Below, in pieces: positions 37,281-50,300 of a stretch of DNA of 64,000 nt. The stretch spans positions 8,232,004 through 8,296,003 of the forward strand of contig CANTUZ010000001.1 of assembly GCA_947846985.1 (NCBI GenBank), in the 5' to 3' direction. Under the pieces are notes generated by a model. It did no database searches. It was given only the letters and a program-made list of their open reading frames with translations, and had not been told where the DNA came from. Position numbers and translations under genes: made by a program. Positions within the stretch are counted from its first letter, which is position 1, and every line of letters starts with the position of its first letter. The DNA is from Fratercula arctica. Taxonomy: Eukaryota > Chordata > Aves > Charadriiformes > Alcidae.

Positions 37281-37718
37281 CAGGAAAGGGCTGCCAAGGT
37301 GATGAGGGGATTGGAACACCTCTCTTATGAAGAAAGGCTGAGGGATTTGGGTCTTTCTAGTCTGGAAAAAAGACGACTGAGGGGGGATCTTATCAACACT
37401 TATAAATACTGGAAGGGTGGGTGTCAGGAGGATGGGGCCAGGCTCTTCTCAGTGGTGGTCAGTGACAGGACAAGGGGTAATGGGCACAAACTTGACCATG
37501 GGAAGTTCCATCTCAACATGAGGAGGAACTTCTTTGCTGTGAGGGTGGCAGAGCCCTGGCACAGGCTGCCCAGAGAGGTGGGGGAGTCTCCGTCTCTGGA
37601 GACATTCCAACCCCGCCTGGACGCGTTCCTGTGCCACCTGCTCTGGGTGACCCTGCTCTGGCAGGGGGTGGGACGGGATGATCTCCAGAGGTCCCTTCCA
37701 ACCCCAGCCATTCTGTGA
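37281..37718 (+). pseudogene. CR1 ORF2 C-terminal fragment, frame intact
   Basis: The frame reads [19 protein letters not shown], then [47 protein letters not shown] and DLQRSLPTP to a stop at 37716-37718. This is the conserved C-terminal region of CR1 ORF2, downstream of the reverse-transcriptase catalytic core, which is absent. The open frame is longer than the element because upstream flank happens to be open from 37254. It is a truncated, non-autonomous relic, not a host gene. Confidence 0.92.
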
Positions 37719-37726
37719 TTCTGTAA
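37281..37726 (+). mobile_element. CR1 LINE, 5'-truncated, about 445 bp
   Basis: Sense CR1 starting at caggaaagggctgccaagg and ending with gatgatctccagaggtccct, tccaaccccagccattctg and a short octamer tail (attctgtgattctgt). Its 3' UTR (ctgctctgggtgaccctgct) belongs to a subfamily different from the 15.0 and 58.1 kb copies. It is little diverged: the whole coding part is still one open frame. Confidence 0.95.
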
Positions 37727-37759
37727 TAAATAAAATATTATAAAAAAAAAAAAAAAAAA
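37724..37759 (+). repeat. AATAAATAAA and A18 tract directly behind the CR1 tail
   Basis: Directly after the CR1 octamer tail come overlapping AATAAA hexamers (37725-37734), ATATTAT and 18 A (37742-37759). CR1 normally ends in octamer repeats, not poly(A). Confidence 0.8.
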
Positions 37760-40700
37760 CAAAATTAAGAAAATGCTACCTTACAAGCAGCCAACCGTTT
37801 GGCTGAATGTCCTGCTCAGCCTGGCATTTCTTGCTGCTCATGCTGTGGACGGCTCAGCCAGCCGGGGCTGCAGCCCCCGGAGGGTAATGGGGGAAGACGT
37901 GTAAAGGTCGTTGTGCTTATAGTGAAGGAGATAACTTTAAAGCAGAACCCGAATATAAAGTCTCGTAGAGGTTGGCATGCAAATTAAAATGTAAATAAGC
38001 TTGAGAAGCTTTCCAGCAAGATATCAAACTGCCAAAGGGCAATTCTGCCTTCTCCAGGCCCTTTCTGCCCTTCATGAGCGTTGACACAGCTGTTTCCTCG
38101 GCCAGCAACAATAGTAACCTCTGGGGGAAGGAGGAACATGAAAGTCAGAGTGATTCTTAGCAGCTGTCGCATTTGCAATGGTTGATTTTCAGAGTATTTC
38201 ATAATCCCTTTTTTTTCAGTCTACTTGCCTTAGAAATTGAGGTTACACAATCACTATAAATGAATAAACAAAAAGATGTGATTGTACACACACAAGCATC
38301 GGCGACAGTCTTAAAGCTATGAAATTCTTACAAGCTTCATGAAAACAGGGTAATTGTGAGAGACTATTCCAGGCTTTTGGCATAATTAGATAGCAAAGAA
38401 ATTGAGAAAGATGAGGGGAGAAAAGAGAGTCACTGACATAGGTCATTGGTTGAATTGTATTTAAACTGTAGCAGAAACTAGAAAAGGTCGACAAGGGTGA
38501 GACAGGCTTTTGAAAATGAAGGAGCTGAGGTAGAAGTCACAAGATAAGAAGTCTTATAAAATAGATTCACCTCCAGCACCCTGGTGTCAGAGAGATATGT
38601 AAGTAATTATTGTTATTATTGCTTTGAGAAGTCTGCTGTGATTTGGTCTCTTTTTTTTTTTTTTTTCTCCCCCTCCCTAGAGATTTGATTCGCTTTGTTT
38701 TAAATTCGCTGGCCACCATTCATTTGCATATATTTAAAAATATACATGCCTTTAACCAGCAGTCCCCTTGGCATCCCTTCCCACCCTTGGAGGGCCGCTG
38801 CCCCCCGGAGCAGCCCCTCGGCGTGCCCTGCGCAGCGGCACCAGCTGCCCGGCAAACCCCTACGAAGCTGATTTTTGTTTCCCTTTGTCAGTGCGCGATA
38901 CTCGCTGCCCCTTGGGGTGCTTTTAGAGGCCTCCTGAGCCAGCCATCTCAAAAACAGGAACGGTTTGCTGCAGTAATAGTGTCTGCTAATGTCTCATTAC
39001 AATCAATTTAAATGCTTCAGTTCCACTGAGAGCTAATAACACATGAAAGTCAAACTAGGCTCGTAATTTCAAAGACATATATTTTTTTGTAGTGAACTGA
39101 ACTATTATGCCCTGTTGAAAGCTTGACTATAAAAGATTTTAAAACTGTGTTTGTAGTGTCATTAGGACCTCCTCTTATGTACCTTCTAAGCTTGGAACAG
39201 TAAGACATTTCAGTTTACCTTTGATAAAATACCAGAGGTTTATTTATTGTCCTTTGCAATTTTGCATATTTACAATACTTATTTAATAGTATTAAAAAAT
39301 TCAAATCACTAAACCAAAGTGACCTGCCTAGCTTTCAGCAAGATTCACGTTACATTTTATAGAAAAGAAAGTTTGTTTCTGTGCCCTTTATTCACTTTAT
39401 TTTTCCCACTCCTAAATCAGCCTCTCAGCTTGATTGTCTTTCAGCTAAATGGCCGTGTGAAAAGGAAAGTTAAAGTAATGATAGCAAATTGCACCTGAAA
39501 TCATCATGGGCCGCTCTTCAGATGGATATCTGCTGTGAGAAAGGAGGCTAATTGAACCCAACAAGCTCGATACCTGGCAGAAGTTAGGGAAACAGGAAAA
39601 AAAAAAAACCAAATACCCAGATGCATATGTAGAAAGGAAAATTAAATTTACCTGTTCTCCTTCAAAAAAAAAAACTCATGACCTGGCCAGATGTGGAATA
39701 GGTAGGACACTGAAGGCTTTGGGAAAAAAACCCACAAGAGCAGTTAGGCTGAAGTAAGGCAAGAGAAAGTATGCTTATGTATTCTTTAAAAATTATTTTA
39801 ACAGGTAATTTAAGAGGGATAGTGTAGAGGTGAGGCAGAGAATGGAAAGAAGGAAAGCAATACAGGGTTTAACCACTCCAGATGGGCAAAGAACAGGCGC
39901 GGAGAATACCAACATACGGCGGGCAGTTTGCAAGTGAAGAAATACAGAGTGGTTTCTCCCCAGCCCACGGCGCACTGGGGGCTGTGGGGGGACACCCAGC
40001 TTTCACCGAGCCTCCGGTGGGGTTATGGATGGGCCCAGGGAGCAGCAAAGGGGATGGAGGAGATGGGAAGCCTGGAGCTTTGTGGCTTTCCTTGCTCTGC
40101 AGGGGCTGTGCTGTTAAGACGACCTCTCCTCTACCTAATTGTACCCGGCTCCTTACCACAGCTCACTGACCCCACTGTTACGCTCATTAAAAACAGGGCT
40201 AATCTTTAACTCTAATCCCAATTGACGGTGTAGCCCCAGAGGAGAACTGACGGGGCAGTGGGGGCAGAGACACGTAGGCTAATTTTACCATAAAATGCAG
40301 TGTTTTGTGAAGTTACATTCTAAGGTTGTAAAAGAAAGGGTCGAGAGAGGGGGAAATCTGGGCTTTGATTTGTTATGGGGACAGAAAGGACACGGCACAG
40401 ACAAAAACCCTGCTGTTACTTGTACAGACAAGGAAGGTTGGTCCACTAGACTCGTCCTGCACTTGGTGGAGAGAGAAGGTCCTCTGAAGGATGGCGGCCC
40501 TGAACCAAGCTGTGGGTGAGCATCTATTTAGGGTCCCTAAAAGATTAACCCCAATAGGCTGAAATCAGCCTTTATGAGTCTCCTGGCATCTGCCCACCTC
40601 AAGGTACAGGGTGGGAGGGCAGTGAACAAGGGATCCAGGGGTGGCACTAGATTGTGAGGATCCGGCTGTTTCCCTCACGTTATTGTGGTGGCACGTCTCT

Positions 40701-42120
40701 GCAGGAGGATGACTGACCGCAGCTTTGAACTTAAGGAGGGACGGTTCTAGATATTGACAAAAAACATTCATATGGGACTGTAGTCCTTTGAAGGAAGGCA
40801 AGCTAAGCAAGTTGCAAAAGTTTGGTTTAACACAGACTACAGAAGGGAGAGCAAAAAAATCCTTAATTAGCCATTCGTAGCATAGCTAGTCACTGTCCAA
40901 ACAGTGCAAGAATAGTCACAGCTACAAGACAGCTTAGTTCAAGCTGTGAAGCTTAATTTGCCCTATTACACTGGCAGGTGATGACAGAGTTTCTTCAGCC
41001 TAATGTTAACAGGGAACAGAAATTGTCTGTCCACTGCAAGGCATTATTTTTAGTGGAAGAACAAAAAGCAGCAGGCACAGAAACCAGTTATCTTCTCTCT
41101 TCCTGTCCCTTAGCACTGAGCCTCCCCCTGATTTGGCTTGACTTCAACCGTGTTCTCTCTCTGTCCTCCAGGTAGTGGGTTTTTATTATTTTCCAATGTT
41201 GCCTATGACTAAGAAGGGGAAAGTGCAAGTCTCTGAGTCTTCCTGCAGTCTCTTGCACTTAAGGTTTTGTGCATGAAAGAATTTTATCTTCTTTCTTGTG
41301 TGTATATGGCACCGTGCTTTGCCCTAGAAGTCAAACATAATCCTCTCGAAATGAAAAGGTAGCTCATCCTGGAGAACAGCCAGTTCTGAGACTAACCAGC
41401 CCCTTGAACAGGCTAAAGAAGCTGCCCAAAACTTTTATTCCATTAATTTCTACGTCTAGGGCTAGTACATTTTTTATTCACTTAGGAGTGAGTTTCACAA
41501 TAAACTTTTCCAAAGAAGACAGAGAACTATGACGAGTGAAAGCTAAGATGGGTTTACGTGACATTTTTGAAGCTTCAGTGCTCTGTGTAAGTCAACAGGA
41601 AAATTGTTATTCCACAAAATGCCACTGCAGCCAGATTGGTTTGGGCGTCACTGATCTTGTGTGAATTAGCACAAATTAATTTTCACATTAACCTGCTTCC
41701 AGCCACGAACACTGCACTGGGTTCTAGGGGATTCAGTTAATTACAATAATAATATTTTTGTGCTAATTACAGGGACACACCAAAAAGGTTTCTGTAGCAA
41801 TATTAACCCATTTTATAGCATGTAGGCCGTTGGCAGTAATGAGCTTCATCTGTCCCAATTGGTATATAGTAATTTTCTTTAAGGTCTCATTTCTGACTTT
41901 TTCAAAAGGTTTTCGCTTGCAAAACCATCCCTGCTTGCCTGTTCAGCTGTGTTCCCCTTTCTCGTCATTTTTTGTAATCTTACTATAGTGTTAGTTTTGA
42001 AATGTTTCAGTTTGTCATATTGTTTTCTCGTATTCGTTGTGCACTGGGAGGAATGGTCTTAAAAAGCAGCAAAAAAGCTTCAGATGAGACATTGGGAAAA
42101 ATGCAGCTGCAGAAAGGGGA
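37760..42120. other. DLG2 intron, no gene recognised
   Basis: Unique sequence with a T run at about 38650-38666, an octamer-like ATTTGCAT at 38722-38729 and a GC-richer patch at about 38760-38940. Open frames of 80-122 codons on both strands have no recognisable domain. Confidence 0.55.
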
Positions 42121-42200
42121 GCGAAGCACCAGAGCAGGCTGTTTGGGGTGGTTGAAATGTCTCCATCTCTGGGGATCTCTAAGAACAAATTAGACATCTG
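42121..42200 (+). mobile_element. Probable old CR1 remnant
   Basis: gcgaagcaccagagcaggct followed by ggttgaaatgtctccatc, tctggggatctctaagaac and aattagacatctg resembles the CR1 segment encoding [13 protein letters not shown], sense strand. It is short and strongly diverged, with no tail visible. Confidence 0.5.
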
Positions 42201-43135
42201 TAAAAAGATATAATTGCGACTTACACCCCCTGAGACCTTTCTGCTCCCACATGGCTTTGAGGTTCACAACCTCCCTGCCTCCTCCTCCTCCTCGCTTTGG
42301 GAGCTCAGGCTCATGCTCCGGTTGCAAGTTTCTGATGCCTGGCACCCATGCCAGTGTGTGCTGTTTGTCCTTGGAAAATGCTAGGCAGTGCAATTGGATA
42401 CAATCCTTGATCATTGCGGTCTAAGCTAAATCATCTCCATTTGCTTCAGAAAGTGCAGTCAGTTGCCCCAACGCAGACAACATTTAGGAACTTGATCGCA
42501 AATCCCAGACGATAATGCATTCCCAGACGATCTTGCCCGAGTCTCTCATTTGATCTGAGTGTCTGTCTCTCTTAGAAGACTGTGTATAGAAAACTTGAGT
42601 CATTCTTTGTTCTCCAAGAAATTTCTTAAGTGTTTATGGGTTTTGACCATTCCTGTCCAAACTCTCTTTGAAAGCCCTATGGATGTGACATTTATCCATG
42701 CTAAATGCTGTTTAATCATGTAAGTGAAGGGATCAGCTTGATCCACTGCATTTTCCTACTTGGATCACCCTGGACAGTCACAAGTAAGGAGGCAGAAAAT
42801 CGGCAAGCCTTGGAGAACCCAGCCTTCCAAGGCAGAGCCGAAGTACAGTGTCGACAAAATATTACAGACCATCACCATTTTTGACAACGACCTCTTCAGG
42901 AAAGGGAAAGCCAGTCTGCAGATGTCAAATAAGTCCTAGGGTAAAGCCGTAGACTGCAGTCATGAAAAACTGTCACTGTATTAAAAACTATGATTTCCCC
43001 GCTGAAAATGGGTCTAAGAATTTGCCTTTCAAGGGAGCATATGGCTCTGCAATCCAACTGCTGTCACTCCCTGTAGGCTGGCATCTGTGGGGAAAGTGTG
43101 CACCGGGAAATAGCTCACATTTGACACAGCACCTT

Positions 43136-43246
43136 TTTCTCTCTGTGTCCCTCTCTCTCTGTATACATGCGTTATATATATATACACATATATATATATA
43201 CACACACACAGGCATTATATAGAGAGAGATGCAATATATATATGCA
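43136..43246. repeat. Compound (CT)/(TA)/(CA)/(GA) microsatellite
   Basis: Successive short arrays: CTCTCTCT, TATATATATA, CACA, TATATATATATA, CACACACACA, GAGAGAGA and TATATATA within about 110 bp. Confidence 0.9.
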
Positions 43247-43614
43247 TTGAACTGATTTTCTGTAAGGCAGTGTAAAACACTTTGACAAACCAATAATACC
43301 CACCGCTTTAGGATAACAAAGCATTCACTTACTCCAGAGAACAAGCAGTTGGTCCTTGGGAAAAGCTGTCGAGGTTGTGATTCTGACTCTAGGATGCTTG
43401 TCAAAATCATGAAAGAATATAAGAAGCCTGGATATCAGGTGGGAGGTTTTCAGCACTTCCATTTTCTACTAATCTGTAAACTTGGTCCAAAACGTGGCTC
43501 ACCAGCGCAGCAGAGACACAGCAGAAGTCTTCTGCTTCCTGTAGGGTCTTTTTGGTTTTACCTAAGTCTATGTGTCTGGCACACCTGAGTTGAATGAAAT
43601 CACTGAAGGTATTG

Positions 43615-43654
43615 ATTTGATGACCACATCAATATGTGGTACACGTCATCAAAT
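43615..43654. repeat. Imperfect hairpin, 14 paired bases with one 6-base bulge
   Basis: ATTTGATGA (43615-43623) pairs with TCATCAAAT (43646-43654) and CCACA (43624-43628) with TGTGG (43635-43639). The loop is TCAATA and the bulge is TACACG on the right side. Confidence 0.9.
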
Positions 43655-46600
43655 TAACTTTGTATTTTCCGTTTTCGCTCAATGGAAAGGCTGTAATACG
43701 ATAAAATTGTTTATGTAGTACCAATGACGGGATAGATAATGGCAACGGATATATGAGCATGGGAATTATCACCCTTGACATGAGAGCAAAGCTGGAAGGT
43801 GTTGCTGCGCTGAGGTTTGGCAGACGTGGTTGCTCTTCACAGAGTACTGGAGAATTGGCACAGGGAGTAGGAAAGGCCTCTCAAATGTCTATTCAACTAC
43901 AGGTAGTCCTTCATCTGGAAAACGACACCTACAAGTGTCCATCAGGAAAGGAGAAAAATTAATGATTTGTATTCAACAGCTCTGGAGATGCGTAAGTCTC
44001 TCCTCAGTAGTATGTAGAAGATACATTAAAACATAGATTTAGAATGAAAATAGGGAGATAAATCCAAAATGGGATTAAAAAAAGCAATATAATATAGTCT
44101 GGCAAATTTTCTTAATATCAGTCTTTGATAATACATTTAACTTTTAGAAAGAGGAGTGTGGTTGATGCAATATGTCTGATTTTCCAGGAAGTCGTTCGTT
44201 ATTGCATGATACAGGACACTGCTATTTCAACCAGTGAAGACATTGCAGCACGGATAAAAAAGCCAACTAAAGGAGAGGCAGGCATACCGAAAAAGACCGA
44301 AACAATGATTGGGTTGTTTATTTAGCAAAATGGAGATTGGTAGGCGAGGTTGTGTTCTCTGTACATCTGTAACGAGAATCAATACACAAAGGAAAAGAGC
44401 AATTTACACAGAGGAACTGTGTTGGTGCAAAAGCCAGTAACTGGGTTTCAGCTGCATGGAGTCAGAAGAATGAGTCTAACTACTTAAGGACCAGATTCCA
44501 TGTGTGGTCTTCCAAAAGTTATGAAATGCCCAATTGAACTAATTGTAAGACAGTCTTTGGGCAGTTTATGCACAGGATTTTTGGTTTTTATTTTCTGTAA
44601 AAGCAGGAATCGGCCTTGATTAAGAAGATCTTTTCCAGCGAGGTCTTTTATGCCGTAAAGGTGGGTTTCTGTGGCTCTGTGAATGATGAGCTCGAGATTA
44701 TCAGCAGTAATTGCAAGGCATTTTTTAGTATGACATTGATTTTTCAGACATTGTTCCAATTTTACATGATCTGATGCTCAAGTTAATCCACGTTTCAGAG
44801 CATCCAGACCATCAAATATAGCCTCCATGCCTAATTAGTGGCCAATTGCACAACGTACATCTCATTGCACAGTACTCAAAATATTTCTTATAATAAGGTG
44901 AGAGGCATGCAGGGAGCATGACTTATCCCGAGGTAATATATGTATTTGTCTTGTTTAAATTCATTCAGGCTTGTAATGTGCTCAACCATTCCTTATTACC
45001 TGTTTGTATTAGAAACAGTAATCCCCTTAATCAGGAAGCTCTGGCAAACTAATACAATTCTGCAGCTGCTCTCAATATTGCCTCTTAGAAAAGATCAATG
45101 CACATGTGGGAATATTTTTATTGATTTCATTCTTTTCTGCCTACTTTTCTTTTTTGTTAAGCCCATTTGGTTTGTTGGGGTTTTTTTTTTATATTTTTTT
45201 TTTTTTAATGGTAAAAATGGACAGTTTTGTTTCCAGTCTTTGCTCAGTTCTTTTTAATCCAATAGCGTCGCAGGCAGCCTTAGGAGATGGCTGAAGATAT
45301 CCTTGTTGGGAAGAAGAGCACAGCTGAGTATGGGAAAGTGAGGGTTACAAGTGGAGGTAGCTTTAACCTAGCAGATTTTGAAGTCTGGGAATGAATATTT
45401 ATTAATGGCATTATTCAATGTTAGCAAATGGTATCAATCATCATAGCAAAGCAGTTCAACCCAATGAGGTATATCCATGTTTATTTTCATAAGACTTTTG
45501 CCAGGATTCTGGTTGTATTACTGATGGTCCTTCTGATGTCTGTGCTTTTGCGAGTCTGTAAGACTATCCTGTTATATCGATAATTACATCCGGTATTCTT
45601 GCTGCTATTTAATTTTCTGGTTTAGCTTATAACTTTTAAATGATCTGTGGATTATGGATTTTGAGGGTTTTTTACTGTAGGCTACAGCTTACAATCTGGT
45701 TTATGGAATTAATAAAATCACATTAGCTTCCCCATCACTATTTTCAGAAAGAAACTTTTTTTCCCAAAAGTTCTCTTTTAGGAACCCCTTTTTTATCTCT
45801 TCCCCCTCTGAGTATATCAGAATTTCATGGAGCGCAAGTACAAAACTGGCATATGATGTCTTAGCTGTGAAAGTTTTCGTGAAACTTTTTGTATAAGTTT
45901 TCATAAAAATTCACTTCGGAGTTTTGAGCCCTGATTTAGCAGCGACTGTGTTTTTTTTTTTTTTTTTTCATTTTTGTCTGAAAATCAGGCAGGTCAGACG
46001 GGTCTACATTTCCAGTTTTATTTCAAAAAGATTCTTGCACAATACCTGGGCAGGTCAGGTCTCTCCTTAGTCACATCAAGTTGTTATTGATTCTGGAGGT
46101 GATGCAGTCGGATTATACCCTTTTTCTTTCCCCAACGTGGTTTAGTACAAGGTGACATCTTCTGCAAACAACAGCGCTGGGGAAGACGCCAGCTGCCCCA
46201 ATCTGCTCCCAGCTCAGTATCGCTGTACCCTGCCCTCTTCACATTTGCAGGTAATTTTGTGTCTGAGTGTTTTCCAACGCGCATCAGTCAGACTCAGCCA
46301 GGTTAGCATAAATAGACTAAACAGGCTAACCCGGTTCGTTCTTATTGAATCGTGTTTGGGAAAACTCACGTAAGCCATGTGGGGCACTCAGGAGGCTTTT
46401 GGAAGGAGGAAATACATGAACAGCTGGAGGCAGCTGGGAATAATTTACAATTAGAGTCCATAAAAGAGGAGTATCTGTAGGTACAGGGTTAGTCAAGACC
46501 AGCAAAGTGGCTTGTCGGTGTTGCCATCTCTCGTGGTTTAGGCTGAGCTGGCCACTAAATGAACAACACTAAGATACTCTAGAAGCGGTCAGCGCTGTAT

Positions 46601-47193
46601 TTTGTTTCCGCATGTTAATTCATGTCTTTAAGAGCTGGAGGCAGGCTAAGCCAGCACCTTCATTAAAAAGATACGGCTAATCGGTATAATATGCTCAACT
46701 CCCAAGAATTAGAACTATACTTGGTAAAAAGCGGACACAAGAAAAAGCACTGAAGCAAAAATAATAAGTAACAATTGCCCCAGGACAATGATTTTGTATG
46801 GGGAATTGTGGAAATTGAATAAATGGCTGAAAATAAGATCCTCCACCACTAGCCTGCAGCGACGAAATAGCTAAATGAATTAGCTTAGCTATTAATAGAA
46901 AGTAGGTTTTGTTTCGTTGCAATGTCCCACATAAATATTTGTTGAAGAAAGAGGATTCCAATGCAGGGAAGCTTTTTTTTTTTTTCACCTTGACAGAGTC
47001 ATTTTGTGCCTAAAACAGCAGATATCTCAAAATGTTTCTGCACTGTACAAAACAGTAACTCCTACAAAGCTATCAAGGTTAATGAGACATATGCTGCTCT
47101 GCTGGGCAAGCGTGGCTGTGCCAGTTGGATGCCTGGGGTGATGTGCCCAATTTTTCCAAAATTTCACACTGTGCTGCCAAGGCAGACCATGTG

Positions 47194-47324
47194 TCATAGA
47201 ATCATAGAATCATTTAGGTTGGAAGAGACCCTTGGGATCATCGAGTCCAACCATCAACCCCACTCTACAAAGTTCTCCCCTACACCATATCCCCCAACAC
47301 CACATCTAAACGACTCTCAAACAC
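47194..47324 (-). mobile_element. CR1 LINE 3'-end fragment (young subfamily)
   Basis: Plus strand begins tcatagaatcatagaatcat, ggttggaagagacccttgg and ends ctaaacgactctcaaacac. Its reverse complement matches the 3' end of the copy at 58.0-58.2 kb with only about three mismatches through the common ~115 bp, so both come from one recently active subfamily. 5' truncated at about 47324. Confidence 0.95.
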
Positions 47325-50300
47325 AGTGTCGTGATACGGTTGGTTTGGATCTGCCTCTCTGCTCCTTATTTGCTTTGCTCCTTCTTGGACCTGTGGACGC
47401 ACGGCATTGTCCAAGATGTTAGCTCGGTGTGAGCCTCGGGGAATTTGAACAAGTGCCACAAACAGTCTTGGTTAGTTCGGGGTGCACCGATTAAAATAAA
47501 GGGGGGGCATACATTTTTTGAGAATACAGTAAAATTCTGTGCAGGATAAAGGTTCCCAAAATCTAGGGAGGGAAGGAGAGGTTGTTTTTAAGAGGTATTG
47601 AGTTGCTTGCAGTTTTCTTCAATAGTTGGAAGAAGCTGCAAGAAAATCCCAGCTGAGAAAGTCCAGGCTGACACTTTGTAAGGCAAGGATAGGCTTTAGG
47701 TAGAATCTCACCTCAGTGGGATACAAAGTCCTTGTCACTCACTAATAGCTTGATTTATTTTAGTACATCTCTTTCATTATGAGGCATGAAGTCTCTGAAA
47801 CTAAAGCTTCCAGAGACTAATTTGGATTGGAATTATATTCCCCGTGACTAAGAATAGAGCACGATATTAGTCTCCTGAACATATCGTGGGAGGAAGATAT
47901 CTTTTCAGGTGTATTTATATTCACAGCTAACACAATATGAGGGCTGTATCTAATGGTGCAACAGATGGAATAAGCATTGTCTTCAGTAATAAAGCAAATG
48001 AAAATAAAGTAAGTAGTGACGTTTGGGCAATGAGGCCAGCTACAGAACAAATAAACGGGGTGCAATTTTAATTAGAAGACAGGCTCAAGTGTAAATACCT
48101 GTATATTGGTAAAGGAAGACAACCAACCAATATCAAAGAACAAATACGTTAATGGCCCTACTGTGCTGAAGTTTTAAAGGCCAAAGCGATGAGCAAAGCC
48201 AGTAAATATGCCTGTGTCGTTATTTTTGGAAGGTTCCAGAAAAGGTGTGTTGAAAATATACCAGTAAAAACAAGCAGATATATTAAACTAATAAAAAACT
48301 AGTAAAATGTAAATGTATCTTCCCTTCCCCAGTATTGAAATCTGTGTTTTTCATTTCCTTTGAGTGAGCTCAGGGGAGTTATGCGACCGATAAGAAGTAG
48401 CAGCATAACTTGTTCTGTTGCTCAGAGCATCCTGAATGGAGCGATGCCTTTTGAGCAACACTTTCCCCAATAAATAATGGGCACTATTGCATTGCCTGTT
48501 GATGGCATTGGAATTGTGTGCATTTTTCCTGTCTAGTGATGATGAATTTAGCTGATGTTAAATCTAATAGATCTTTTGGACTTGTTAAAAGCATAGCGTT
48601 TGTTATACAATATGTGCTCCAAAGGCAGCTTCGTCCAGAACTTTGTCCCTGGCAGTGGCCGACATCAGACATGGCAGAGGAAGATATAAGAAGCAAAGGT
48701 ACAGCTAACTGTACCTAAACATCGTATGCTTGTTTGTTTATTTTCTTCAGAAATTACCGCAGACCACAAAGATTTTTCACCATCACTAACCTGCTGTGTA
48801 ATTGCTTGCAACCTCAGACAGCTATAGAATTGACCTCCTAATCATCTAAAAACAGCTGTCAGGGTACTTTTAGCAAAAATTGAAGGAAAAAAAAAAAAGA
48901 ATAATAAGTAGAAGACATAAAATAGTAACCAAAATTATTAGCAGTTCACGTCTTTTTGCACACTTTTTCACTTTTTATGTGTGTTACAGTAGTTTCAAAG
49001 GCCTCCAGAGCTGTGGGATGCTGGGCATCTGGCAGGCATAGCTGTAGACACAATGTTAATCTCTGCCTTAGGTGTCGGGACTTACTCTTTGTGACTCGCC
49101 CAGGTTCACACTGCAAATTTGTGGAAAAGCAAGAATCAGACCCAGTCCTCTGAAGTCTTGATGCTGGTTCTGCTCACCTTCCTCTCACTGCCATGTGTAG
49201 GACGGTGGTGACTGGACAGCGCTGGGGGCAAAGGGGAGAAATGGGAAATACTCCCTGCAGGAAGAAGTGCGTTCTTCTAGTATTTTAAATCTTAAACAAT
49301 TCAGACAAGACGTCTGCTAAGAGGAGGTAGAGGGGAAAAAAAATATTTACATAAATAGCATAAATAATGTTACCATAATAATAGTATCACTCACATTGCT
49401 CTCTCGGATGTCCAAGGCAATAAGTTCATGACTTGCCTTCGCGGCATACAATTTGTGTTCCCATAAACAGAACAGAAGAAAATCTCATAAGGTTTAAGCT
49501 GGCCTAGACCCACTGAAATTATGCCAAATTGATACTGACGGAGAAGCTGGTCTGGCAGCTACTCCTTCATTCCAGTGTCTAGAGTTATTTGACATTTGAG
49601 GTCGTAAAGTTCTGTCTCTAACTAATGCCTTCCTAGTGGTTTGGTTTGGTTTGGTTTGGTTTGGTTTGGTTTGGTTTGGTTTGGTTTGGTTTGAAGCAGT
49701 GTAGTCTGTTAAAAACAGACAGTTGGAGTCTTACTTTCCTTCCACCCCCCGACAGAGTCCGAGAGATATACGCTGCCTTTTCCAACCTCCCACTTGCGTT
49801 ATACCCGTCGCTGCTGCACTGTTTGCTGAAGTGGGTTAGAGATGCATTATTTTAGAAGCACAAAAGCAGCAATTAGGAAACCTGTTATCATCTAGAAGCA
49901 AACAGTGACGTTCCTGAATTACACAGGAAAGCAAATTTTGATACCTGTTGACAGAAAGATTTGCTGTCTCTCTAAAGATACCAGCATTAAAAGAGTTCAA
50001 ACTAATAAAGACTTGGACCATGATGCTGAACTATTATTTTCACTGTTGTATAACACGTCAGCATTTCTGTTGCTTAACTATACTAAACTTGTGGGATCAG
50101 GGCTTTTTTGTTTTCATGTTCTCTAAGTTCAATCAAAGCTGTAATCTTTACTAGAAACTTAAAAGTGAAAAATAATGTAGCTTTATAAAATTCTGCAACT
50201 CTTTGTCATAGAAGAGCTGCAGCATATTTATTCATTTATCATAGCTATTCTTTATTTATATTACCAAAAGGTAGCATCAAACCATCAGATATAAAATCTC

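Larger units (their letters stand above)
42201..47193. other. DLG2 intron, no gene recognised
   Basis: Unique sequence with a compound microsatellite at 43136-43246, a hairpin at 43615-43654, T-rich runs at 45181-45207 and 45951-45968, and a T run at about 46974-46985. Longer open frames here pass through the simple repeats and have no recognisable domain. Confidence 0.55.

Noticed and set aside
37254..37718. A 154-codon host gene
   Set aside because: The protein is the C-terminal part of CR1 ORF2 and the DNA ends in a CR1 3' UTR and octamer tail.
38643..39011. An alternative first exon or CpG-type promoter in a GC-richer patch
   Set aside because: The patch is small, not CpG-dense, and the frame starts in a T run; no promoter motif or donor tied to a DLG2 frame is visible.
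47006..47422. A 138-codon plus-strand gene
   Set aside because: Its middle is the reverse strand of a CR1 3' end, so the frame is fortuitous.
49646..49855. A Trp/Phe-rich repeat protein
   Set aside because: The repeat is simply the translation of the (GGTTT)11 array.
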